Shown here piece by piece: positions 23,548 to 35,754 of a stretch of DNA of 64,000 nt. Positions within the stretch are counted from its first letter, which is position 1, and the number at the start of each line of letters is the position of its first letter. The DNA is from Datnioides undecimradiatus. Lineage: Eukaryota; Chordata; Actinopteri; Lobotiformes; Datnioididae. The notes beneath the pieces were generated by a model that was not told the DNA's origin, did no database searches, and was given only the letters and a program-made list of their open reading frames with translations. Location of the stretch: contig WARS01000029.1 in assembly GCA_008933995.1 (NCBI GenBank), forward strand, positions 16,243,131 to 16,307,130, written 5' to 3'. The translations under genes and the position numbers were made by a program.

Positions 23548-24790
23548 CAGACAGAGACATACCTCAGTACCTGTGTCAGTCATCAGCCAGTTGCCTGAGA
23601 CAAATTTCCATTTTATGCAAAGTGTAAGATATTTTATTATCTGTAATATTGTTCATTTTTTCCAGCAGTAAGTCATAATGTCTGCAAGCACGTATCATAT
23701 TATATGAGCTGTATTTATTTGATAGGCCTCATAAAGCAAATGCAGTACAATCCAGTTGCCAGCTCTACCAGCAGATGGCAGTATAGTACCTCGCTGGGCA
23801 TCACAGTGTCTCCAAGGGCCATTACCTGAGAAAACAAACCTATAAATGAAACACCTTTTAAAATGTCACAAATGATGTGCAGGATATTAATATTTTTATA
23901 TATTAATATTTAAATAGATTTCCTCTGAGTCCAGAAATCATCATCAACCTTCCTCTGTTTGTCTCCCTTTCTTCCACTACCTCACCACGTCACCTCTAAC
24001 CTCCTGCTGCACCCAGCCTGCCATTCCCTTCCCTGTTTCCCCCTCTTCTCCTTTCTTCTCTGTCAGCAGACAGGAACTATAAAACGGTGAGCAGAATTTT
24101 ACTCAGTGAGTGAACAGTGGGAGCCAACACACCCACTGAGTGTCCACTGCATGATAAAGGCTCAAACCTCCAATATATTGCAGCTCCTTTCATGTTTTAC
24201 CAGAGGGAAAAGTCTGTTTTCCATCATGGGAGAAAGTCCTGTGAACAGCTGCAGTAAGTTTATGCATGCTAAACAGTCGATTGAACAATAATATACATTA
24301 CTTAATGGAGGCTCCAACACAGATAAAGAGTGCAGCGGGTTGTTTGTCATATTTGAATCTGGCCTGGGATCTCTTCTTTTCCCATTTGCTTCTGTCTACA
24401 AATTCTCAACACTGCCAATAATCCGAATAACTATAAAAATATAAGTAACGTGTGTGTCTAAGTGAGTGAAAATGCAGAAAAAGAGAGAGGGTTTTTTTTA
24501 TTGGTTTAGCCCAGCACCACAACTAAACGAAGAACAGCCTGTGTCAAAGACAAGAATAAATCAGCAACACAGTTTTTCCAAAATATTTAACACATATACA
24601 GTATGAAAGCAGTGAGTCTGAGGAGGGGAAATCACACATCCTGCAGCCTCCATGTATGACTCATGATCTGACATGCTAACAAGCAGGACCAGCCTGCCGT
24701 GCATGAGAGATATTTCTGTAATGACAGAAACACTGAGCTGAGTTTCATCCGTAACTGCCCTGCTGCTTGGTAAGGAAAGGCTGTACTGTC
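22980..24790. other. spacer 3' of colgalt2, no gene recognised
   Basis: No coding exon recognised. CT-rich stretch at 23940-24060 and short AT-rich inverted segments near 23890-23920. Confidence 0.65.
23511..23547 (+). repeat. (ACAG)n tetranucleotide microsatellite
   Basis: About nine uninterrupted ACAG units after a short GA run. Confidence 0.95.
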
Positions 24791-24931
24791 AGTGTGTGCG
24801 CATGTGTGTGTGTGTGTGTGTGTGTGACTGAGTGTTTGACATCATCTGAAGCAGTGACACTCCTGGGTACTGTATGTCAACCTCCCTCCTCCCCACGTTC
24901 ATTTCCATAAACACAGCGTGCATATGTCCAT

Positions 24932-24932
<1 letters not shown>

Positions 24933-24973
<41 letters not shown>

Positions 24974-24986
24974 ACACCACACACAC
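24933..24986 (-). repeat. (GT)n tract downstream of colgalt2 poly(A) signal
   Basis: On the minus strand this is a GT-rich tract (interrupted (GT)n, with one GTGTGTGGTGTG stretch). It begins 33 nt after the colgalt2 AATAAA, the usual distance for a GU-rich downstream element of the cleavage site. A second GT repeat on the plus strand lies at 24803-24826. Confidence 0.75.
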
Positions 24987-25019
24987 TTAAGAGTTGTTTT
25001 CAGACAGCTTTAAGTTTCC

Positions 25020-25025
25020 TTTATT
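25020..25025 (-). terminator. colgalt2: colgalt2 polyadenylation signal (AATAAA)
   Basis: Canonical AATAAA on the minus strand, 468 nt after the stop codon and 33 nt before a GT-rich tract. Cleavage is expected near 24990-25010. This gives a short 3' UTR; longer forms are possible. Confidence 0.65.
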
Positions 25026-25492
25026 CCTCAGCTGTCCACTTAAAAAAAACACACATCTGTTCTTTTTAAATAACAATAATCTTCTCAAACAATATAAAAA
25101 TTGATTTATGACAATGTTTTTTTTTTCTTCTTCATGTCCTGCAAATGTTAGCTGTCTCCCATATGTTGCGTCAGTTTTCTCAGGCTGTGACTGTGTCCAC
25201 ATACCCAGAGGAGGCACAAGGGGAATAAATAAAGCGTTTGTCAGAGGCCCGCTGGCCCTCGTCCCAGATTCTCCTCTTCTTCTCTCCTCAGTGTCCCTTC
25301 ATCAGGCAGCAGCGTAGATTGACATCTTAACTTTGGACACCAGTGAGTGTGTACGTGTGTGTGAATGTACAGCATGTCAATTTGTAATTCAGGTGTCTTT
25401 CAAGTGTGCATACACACGATGTTCACAGTGTATGTGTACAAAGAATAGTAAACACGAGTCTCTCTCTCTATCCTGAGTCTCAGGTCTCCGTA
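25026..25492 (-). other. colgalt2: colgalt2 3' UTR
   Basis: Non-coding sequence between the stop codon and the poly(A) signal. No other feature stands out. Confidence 0.6.
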
Positions 25493-25766
25493 TCAGAGTT
25501 CGTCCCGCGAGGCTCGAGCTGCAGGAGGCGGTGAGTCTCCGGTGACGCTGTTCTGTGCCACAGGGCGGATGCGACCCTGTTGGGCCGTCTTGCGGGCATG
25601 CTGCCGGTCCCAGTCTGTGGCCACAGCCTCGTCATCCCAGATCGTGGAGGTCTCTGTGTCGCTGATGTAACCAGGCTCTCCAGTATAGTGAGTGGGGTAG
25701 ATGAGCAGCGGTTCCACGGAGAAGGCCTTCAGGTCCCGTGGCTCAAAGTGAGACATGAACTCAGTG
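25493..25766 (-). CDS. colgalt2: colgalt2 exon 12 (last coding exon, RDEL)
   Basis: 274 nt: [40 protein letters not shown], then a low-complexity tail ending RASRDEL and TGA (25493-25495). RDEL is an ER retrieval signal. Acceptor CCTCAG. Confidence 0.97.
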
Positions 25767-28700
25767 CTGAGGAGGATGAGGGGCAGACAGGGAGGGAGGA
25801 ACAAAGAGGTAAAAGAGATGTTAAAGACACTAGAAGAAATTTAATCGTAATTGTGACAGTGAGTAATGATGGACTGACTACATCCAGTTTTGGTAGTACA
25901 ACTACGTGAATGTAATAGGATATTATTAGTCAGCTAACTGCCGCAGGTCTGCATGAACCAGTATGAATGACACAGCTGATGCCAGGGAGCTAACACAAGC
26001 GCACCCTCAGTTCTTCGCCATGCTTTGTGAGTGTCTGATGTCTCCTGGCTGCACACTAATGCTACGCTCCAATAAGTTTTCAGTTAACACTTGCAAGTTA
26101 CTTTTCAGTCAGCTGAGAAGTCTTTGACTATATAAAAAGGTCACCAAAGAAAAGAAGAAGGAAGGCCAAACAAGGATAAAAGGGTCCACTCATTGCTGTT
26201 TACATGACTATTTAGCCTCACTTGTGACACAGATCCTGTTAACTGGAAGTTGTGGTGTTTAAATTTCAGCACAGACAGCAATTTTACAGGATATCAAACA
26301 GGGGAACAGGACACTTTTTCTCTCTTGCAGCATTATTTACTCATAACAGGGATGTCTTAAACACTGTTTATAAAAAATGGTGGAAGAATTCAGCCTTTAG
26401 ATCTACAACAGTTGAAAACTGTTTTAGGGGGAGTAAATATATTTAATACTGGTCCAAGCTCAAGTAGCATCTGTAGCTGTCAGATGAGATATTACAGTTA
26501 ATAGCACATCATTTTCCTCTGAAGTGTAATAGAATTAGACTTCAAACCAATAGCCATTTAAACAAACAATGGAAACTATTCTTATAACAATTCAGTCATT
26601 CTTATAGCAATAATGTCAAATGTTCTTTGTTGCATGTGATAGTAAACTATAGATCTTTAAGTTTTGGAGGTTTTATAGATGAAAAACAGAAGTTAAATAC
26701 AGAAATAAATAGAAATAGAAAAGAAGTATTAAGTACATCAAAAAAACTAAAAACAGGCACTCAAGTAAATTATAAGCAGCTCAAAATGACATTTAAGTAC
26801 AGTAGTTGAGAAAATATGTCCTCAGGTTACGTTACATCACTGTTGCTACTAACAACAGATTATTTATTTAATCCCAGCAGCATCTTTATGTCATCATGAA
26901 AGGTACCGTCATATTATGTCAAACACTCCGCACAAAACTCTACAATCAGCCTGTCATGGTCAGCCTGCAGCAGGGCCACAGGGAGGTCTGAGGGCTGTTT
27001 GGGTGTGACACGTCAGCCAGGCGGAGTCACACTTGTGCAGACAGAGGTCACCTAAGAGGTCACCTCCCTGCCGGATGATCGCCTGTTTTAAAGTCTGTCA
27101 ACACTCCACGGGGGACAGTGAAACCCTACACCTTTATTAGTGCTCAGATGACCCGACCTGCTGCAGCAAACAAACACACACACACACACACACACACACA
27201 TTTTCCACACGTTGAGGTATTTTTCACTGGTTTTGCTCTCAGGTGTTTCTCATCTGTTTTATGTGTTTTATTGTTCTAAGACTACATTTAGGAACTTAAA
27301 ACATCACATCACACATGATATCCACAATTTAAACTCATGAAATCCTCCTGTTGCTTTATATAATCTACACATTTTACATTTTTCCCTTCCACCTTTCCAC
27401 ATCTCTTTCCATATTTCCTATTTCTTTCACTTCTGGACAAACTCAGGCTTTCCCACTGTTGAATACACACACAGTGTATTCACCAGTAATCTATACACTG
27501 CACACTGGACACACATCTCCATATATTTATATAGTAACACACACGCGTGCGCACACACACACTCACACAGTGTCCATCTCCACCCCACCCCCATGCTCAG
27601 ACCTCTATCAATGGGAATCCTGTCCCCGTCTCCAACCAGCAGGAAGAGCCATGCTGGCCCACATTCCTCAAAGAGAGAGAAGGAAGGGGGAGGAGAAGTG
27701 GGTGACACAGGGAGGGAGTAGGTGTGCAGAGAAAAGTAAGGTCTGTTGAAGAGAGTGCGGGGATGTAAAAGAAGTGAAAAAGAAAGACATTTAGAATGAG
27801 TGGGAGAGCCAGGGGAAGTGGAGGGCTGACATGAAGGATAAAAAGGTAAAAAATGGTGAGGGCAAAAGGAGGTGGGGATGGAGGGGAAGATGGAGGTGGA
27901 GGAGAGCAAGGCATGGCAGGAATCCCCCAAGGAGAAAAAAAGGAAGAGAAACAGAAAAGCAGGCATTGTGTGTCCTGTGCAAGGCACCGTACCCACTGAA
28001 CCCTAAGAACAATCCCTGCCCTGTGTGTTAAGGAACACAGAAGAAGAAGTAGTAGAAGAAGAAGGGGGTGGTGCTGGAAAGAAAATGAAAGAAAGCTGGA
28101 CATAATCAGGGGGAAGGAGAGACATATAGGGAATGCTGAAGTTGAACTGGATGGAGGTTGTGGTCTCCCACTGGAGAACAAACTAGAAAACTGTCTGAAA
28201 AATGCCCAATGGGGTTTTGTTTGTGTCTATGTATAGATAATTACTGTACAGTAGCTTCTCTGCACTGCTTTATAGCCCTCAAGTCTGTTTTTGTCCACGC
28301 ACATGATCCATGCATGCCTAAATTTCACTGGCTGTTCACTTTATATTTAGCTTTTAGCTTTTTCTTCATGTTTATCCTGAATGCATATTACCTGACATAT
28401 CCTTATGTAAGAGTGCACCTGCAATCATCTATTTGTGGTCCTCGGTAAATATTTTTCTGTTCATAAACCGAACTGTCTAAAAGGGTCGTTCTGTTACACA
28501 GAAATACTTCTTTCTGCAGCCTTTTGGCTTTTTGCATTACAGGCCTTAAACAAAATGCCATTGTATTGCATGTGCATGTTATCATGTTATGCAGCACTGT
28601 AATTTTAAATCAAAGAAAACTGAAAGCTGACTTTCAGAACTGACTTGGGGTGTTTGTTGAACATGACGGGCAGGAACTCGTCAACGGGCAGCATCCTTGT

Positions 28701-31700
28701 GAAGGGATCAGCAGCCAGTAACTTCCTGGCTCCCTGCTGTGACAACGCATAGCCAAGTGTCCAGTAGGAATAGTCAGCCTCCACCAGGTTGTTTACACCA
28801 TCCACGGATTGCTCAGGCTGCTGCACCTGCATGCGTTTACGCCCCACGTAGCTGCATCGGAGACAGAAAAAGCGAGTTCATGAGGCTTCACGCAAATGGG
28901 CACAAACCTTAGAAGTGTGTGTGAACAAAGGGGCTCTCTTACATGAGGTCCCAGTCCAGCTGGGCTTTATCTATGTCATCCATAATGGCCTGCAGCCGTC
29001 GTTTAAACCTCGGTTCAAACCTCACGTCGTCCTCTAAAACAAGAACTCTTTCGAGGCCATGCTCCATCACCTGATGTACACAATAAACACAATCACAATC
29101 AATTACAGCTGTGGATTCGTCCGTTCTTCAGATTTCCCCTGTCCTTTACACTATACCTGGTGATGATTGCACTGTGGTTACTTACTTACATACACTGAAC
29201 ATTAAAACAAAAATGAAAACTAGAGGTAGGTAGACAGGCAGACAGTCAGCTGAACTTCCTGAACCCAAAGGTGTTTATTTTTTAAAAAGGCCCTGAAAAC
29301 CACTTTCTGCTCCTTCATGAAAAAAACTATTTACTGTAAACAGTTCTGGTTGTTTTACCTGACAGATTTCTGTATTTGGAAAGGATAGGTTTTTTTGTCT
29401 GTGGTTCTCTCACTGGTTTGAAGTGGGTGGAGCTCATTTAGAAAAAGACAGATCGTTTAGTCAGTGTTTATTGGTTTTTCAGTGTTAAATTCTTATTAAA
29501 TAACACACTAGGGTGAATGTTATATTTCCTGACTTTAAATATGCTGCTTGCTTATTTAATTGCAACTATTTAATGTCAGAAAAATAAGTATTTATGAAGC
29601 TTTAATACAATTTGCAGTTTTTTTGTCCCTTTTTTGATATCTTTTAACTTTCTGTCAATATTTACCTTGCAACACATCTGGATTCATTAGATCATGCAAG
29701 CCAAGAATCCATCTTTCCAGGCTTGTGGCTGAACCTCAGTGGCTTGGACCAATCGGCGTCCCATGAGGAACTATTGACCGCTATGAGGGTGGTTTAGGTG
29801 CGAGTTATATCAGAACTGGAGAAGATTTCACACAACCTACTATAAATAAAAGAGCTAGGGAGAAACAGCTCACAAGACCTGGCAGCGCCCCACCCACATT
29901 AATTATCCGAATAAAAAGACCAACTTTGGCAGAAGTTAACAACAGTGTTAAGTAGCTTACAGCTAGCTCAACTAGCTTAAATGTGCCTGAACATTGTATT
30001 AGTTGGATGCTTCACTTTGTCAGCACGATGATACACATTACTGATATTATTTGAAGATCAGTGGCAATAGGAAACATGAAGACAAAGTGGGTGGTATGAC
30101 ACTACAGTTATATGACATGTGGATTGACCATTGAGCTACAAAGGCACCACTATTTACTGTATATGGAGCCACAAACAACTGCTAAACCAGATGATATTTG
30201 CTTTGACCCAACGAGGTTATAGGTTTTATTCGTTATAAATTCTGAATAAAAGTTTTCTTCCTTGACATTTATGGTTATTTTCAGCCAAACCTGTAACCTG
30301 GATGCAGTTTGGTCTTCTGTTGAAAGACAATTCAGCAGGTCTGAGATCTTTAACATTTACTACACAAATGGGGTCTTATATCCCTACATTAGTGATTTTC
30401 TCTTCCCTGCTCTCACCTGCATCCATATAGAGTGATGGCTGAGGAAGCAACCAATCTCCCCTCTGGTCAGGACTCGACCAGAGTAAGGGTCCTTGTAGTT
30501 TGGCATCATCTCTATTCCCAAGGCCTGCAGCTGGGATGTATTAAGAGCTCTGAGGGAGAAAGGGAATGTAAGAGTAGAAGTGGGAAACTACATCATCATG
30601 CAGCTGAGTCTGTCATCAGTGAAAACAGCTTCACTGCAAAACACAACAAAGTCAAACTCAGCAAGCTGCAACAAGTAATGCCAGACAAACAAAGGCTAGA
30701 AGAAGGATTAGGACATTCTCAAAAGTGGATTAAAGTAAGCGCTGAGGAGGGAAAGCAAGTCAAGTTTGTAGGTGCTGCAACGCAAAATCATTGTTTAGAT
30801 AGGACGTTTGGATGTAGATATCAGTAAAAGTAGCAACAGATGGGATAACTGACGTACAGGGAGCACAGTTTAAGTGAACTTCAGGTAGAAAACTCTGGCT
30901 TGTTTGCGGTGCAGAACTGAACTTCAATAGGCTTTTTGTTTACAGGATCAAATCAGCCTTCAAGTTATTCCATCGAGTGCGTGCCGGCTTGTGTGTTTGT
31001 GACCTACTTGCCGTCCACTGCATCTATCAGCGTGGCACTTAGACCCAGTGAATCCATTGTTTTAAACATCCGGGTTCTTCTGTCCAGCCGTCGTTTCAGG
31101 TTGATCAGGAAGATCTAAACATTTAAACAGGAAAACATGAACACATAATATTATAAGAGCCTTTTTCTTTGCTTGGAAACATTACTCTGGAGGTAAATTC
31201 CTTATGTTTTTTAAATGTGTTTCCTCAAGGTCAGTGTTTCTCTTTGTAGAATGCAGATGCACAATGCAAATAAACCAGAATACAAATAAAACAGAAGTTA
31301 TGAGGTCAAAACAAGAAGAAGATGGAAAAACTGGCTGCTACAAAAACAGGAAGTGAGAGTTGCTGATAAACAGTAAATATACAGAGAGACAGATGAGCCG
31401 AACACACTCATAACTCACTTCATTAAAGCCTATCGTGTCCTGCGGTGATGGCGGAGAGTACAGGTGCTCAGAGGGCTCAATGTTGTGGTCAACTGTTGAC
31501 ACAGGGTGGAAAGAGGCAAAAGGTTAAGACAGCAAAAACAGGATTATAAAATAACTGAATATCCTCTGGATTGTGTTGGTTTGTTTAGTTTGGTTTATAT
31601 ATAATCTGAGCGGAGAGAAGCAGCAGAGAAGGAGGCCAAAAGGGAGAGAAATTGAGAGCGAGGTGGGGGGGTAGGGGTTAAAAAAACAGAGAGAGAGCGG

Positions 31701-31842
31701 GAGGAGACAGCACTGAGGAGGGGGATTAAAGCAAAGAGGGCTGACAGGATGTAATCATGAAGGGTTGTTGAGGTCAAGATGGAGTAGAAAAAACCTGAGA
31801 GGTGCAGTAATCAAGGGGTGACAGATAGTAAAGTCACAACAG

Positions 31843-31887
<45 letters not shown>

Positions 31888-32812
31888 CACTCAAAGCCTC
31901 TGTGATGGTATGTATGAAACTCTCACTTTCATCTTCCACGTTCTGCTGTGCTTTCAGAGGGACGGGCAAGAAACCATAGTGCTCTCTGTTACACACGTAC
32001 ATCTGCACACCTGGAACATATGCACACACAAACACAAACATGCACTCAGATTAGACCACCCCAGCTCCTCATACTTACACAAAAGCAAATAAGAAGACCC
32101 ACAACTGCTTGATGTTAGAGTGTTATTGTCATGCTTAAAACTTAAGCAGTAAATGAATGGGGGATGTGTTTAAGACAATATGACAGATAGCTGGTAATGG
32201 GTGGGGGGGTGTCTCTTTGACATGCCGAAATTTCCTTGAAGTAAATAGGAAACAGTGCGTTGGACGCTTTGAGAGGCGTCAAAAACAGCAGTATCAAGCA
32301 TCTCACAAGGGAAATTTGTGCTCACTATAACTATATCAGTGTGACTGTCTGCGGCAATAACCTGTTAAAAGCAGCAATATATCCATCATTTTCATGTTCA
32401 ATTCAATTTGACTTCTGCTTCCACAGTCACTTATTTAATGTAACTGTGTTTTGATTGATGTAACATTAAATTTATTAGTATTTAATCCTTCAATCAAAGA
32501 TTGTTACTTTTCACTGTTGCTTGTTTTTGCACAATATAAGTCCAAGTTTATTTAAGCAGGTCTACATAGCTTTTGCTGAAAAGTTGCCACAGGTAACATC
32601 TACAGGTTAGTAGTGAAACTTGTAATTGTGCATAACAGTCACAGAAGTAGAAAATTAATAAAATCAATGGACTGACTTAGGTGATGCTGATTGCACAGCG
32701 AAAATCATCCTCAAACATTTGCTAGCATTAGCGATCATTAGCCACCATAAGCAACTGGTCATATCAAACCAGCTTGCTTATTAATCCAACATTTTGGTTC
32801 TGAAAGTGTTTT

Positions 32813-32890
<78 letters not shown>

Positions 32891-35705
32891 TGTGTGTGTG
32901 TGTGTAGTTTATGTTATATCTTCTGTATATATCTTCTTTAAAGTGCTTGTAGTATTGAAGTCTGCATGTTTCTGTGAGTCTTCATGTTTGCATATCTGTT
33001 AGTGTTTATGTGAATGCTTTTATTAGTTTACTTTTTATTTGGCTGGCGAGCGATGCACTCTTCTATGGAAAGCTCAACTGTTTGTTCCCAGCAGATCATT
33101 ACTCACGTCAAACACTCAAACCTACAAACACTGATACTGCTGCACACACACACACAGCCACAACAAACACATGGATCCATTTTTCTCTGCTCCCACTCAT
33201 CTGCCTTAATCTGACACATGTGCATGTATCCAGTAAAAAAGCCCTCAGATTAAAACCAGTTTGTAATCAACGAATAATGAATTAAAGAAGTCACTGACAG
33301 CACTTGCTGCATCAAAGTGGTGTCGTCATGCGACATTTGCAGCCATGCTACAAATCTCATAGTTTGTTGTGAGCCGGCTTCTCAGACTGACCTGCTTGAC
33401 GGGCTGAGAAAGCAAACACCATGATGTCGTCAAATGCCCAGCTGTAGTCTGGGTGAGGAGGGTAGAAGGCCAGGTCCCTGCTGGATTCACGACGGAGGTC
33501 TAATAAGAAGGTGCTGTGTACCATGGGAACAGGGAAGCAGCCAAGCCGCTTCCACTCCCTGATTGGCTGATAGTCCGGAGTACGCTTATAGTAACCCTGT
33601 CACAGAGGTGGGAGATGAACGACATCAGGTACAGGTAACGAATCATGTAATGAATTGTGATGTGTGAACAGGTGTTGATTTTTTAAAGTCCAAACTGTAC
33701 CTGAGGGGTGATGCCACACCAGAAGTTGGAGTAGAGTGAGCGAGACTCTAACATGGGAGCCACCAGGGTCAAGTTTTCTGCCATCAGCAGTTGGAGCACA
33801 CGGGGGTTTGTCAACAGGTTGTCACTGTCTACAAACTAAAGATCGAAGAGGGTGAAGAGAGTGAAGTGGTCACTCATCAAATAATATAAACGATGAATCT
33901 AAAGATCAGAGATCAGATACTTTTTTTTATTAATATGTTCTTAAAAATATTAAACAAGTTGAGTCATATTTACTTCAATAAAATCATTCTTAAGTACGGC
34001 TAAAATATCATGTTTCTGTTAGTATTCTTTGGCTGAACCTTTAAGAAAATGTATACATAAACATATCACATATGTCTCTGATTTAACTATTGTATATTCA
34101 TCATTATATAAAACAGTATCTTAAAGTCATACTAGTATGTAGTCAGCCCATCGTTCTCTGGCAGCCTTCAGCGCTGCCTGTCTCAGCTTCATCACATGGT
34201 TGAACCTTGAAGGGGGCCAGTGCTTTGGACCCCACTCATCTGTGTAGGATCTGATTTAGAGATAAGAGATCAAATATCTTATTTCAAAAAAAATATTATG
34301 TAAAAAACACAATAGCTAAAGGGAAGAAGTCTTAGTATACTATAAATAAATGCTAATTAATGATTTTTGTGGAGACAGTGACTCACCTTGGCTCCTCCAT
34401 GGGTCTCCACTCCACGTAGTGATAGACATGCTGGGCTCTCTTCAGCCATTCTCTCAACATGGCAGTTGTGTTGTCCACATTATGGTCTGTTGCTGCCCTG
34501 AAACAGCAACATAGGCAACGCAGGATGTCATTCAAATGAAGCAAACTGTTGATCATTACTGCCCAAAGTGAGGCACGCCGACATATGGTAAGGTTTGATC
34601 TGTTGTTTGTAATAATCTGAACATAGACATTGCACAGTAAGTCAGTAAATTAGGGGAACCATTTTGCACCTTAACATTTGCTTTCACCACGTTCTAGTTT
34701 TGGACTTCCAGGCTAAAAAGTCTGAGCGCTGCGGCGCCTGAGCATCAATCGCATGACAGAACAGCCACAGGCAGTTTTTCATGCTGTTGATGTGCATCTG
34801 CTAAACACTTGAGATGTAAACAGCTGTCCCTGTGCAGAAACAAGCTTCTTGGCATGTCAGGACTGTTTTCAAGGATGTAAAGCTGAACCATAGTGCAGGA
34901 AGCTTGAGTAAGAGGTTGTGACATTCAGACAGCATGTCTTGGAAGAAGACATTCAGGCATCCAGATTTGTCTAATTACTGTCTGACATTACAACAGGCTG
35001 CCTCAGTGTTGTAAAGCTTCTTTAATGCCCAAATAACTGCACTGCTGGAGGACAGACAAATACTGAGTTAGGTTCAGACAGACATAACTCTAAGGCATTC
35101 TGCATAATACTAAGCACGTGCTGTCTCTTATCTAACTATTTCTATGGCTGCTGGCTTAACAATATGAACACAACCTATTTTACCCAACCTGAATGTGAAT
35201 ATTGATGCACTCTGCATTAAAAAGAAATTCACAAAGTCACATTAACAAAACACCAGCAGACACACACTCATACCTGTAAACAAATGATGTCAATGTAAAA
35301 TTAGCACAGTTGCAGCTGCTTGTTTGTCACTCTGGTGGTTTGCACTCTGCGTCACTGTTTCTTCACAGACATTTCCACTCTAAGAAGACACTACTGGCTA
35401 CTGTATGTGTGGAAGAGATACATTCGTGTAAGAGAAACTAAAAGAGTAAACAGAAACCCTCATTAGCTACCTTAATCTTATACACATGCAGACAAACAAA
35501 TATCACCTGTCTTTGCTTTTAAACTGACATTTAAAAAGGAAAGGTCAACAGATTGTGAGGCAGAGGTCCGCATTTGAATGTGTGCAGATGAACACAAACA
35601 CACACACACATTCAGTGAGATGGAGTTTTCCACTGCCTGCTGTAATATTCCTGCCTGTACCCTCTCCAAAATCGCACCCAATTTTAGACCGGCTGGACAG
35701 AGATA

Positions 35706-35754
<49 letters not shown>

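Noticed and set aside
27427-28181. Two overlapping minus-strand frames of 189 and 194 codons
   Set aside because: They come from the pyrimidine-biased stretch in colgalt2 intron 11 and encode Ser/Pro/Leu/Phe-rich low-complexity sequence. They lie in an intron between two confirmed exons.
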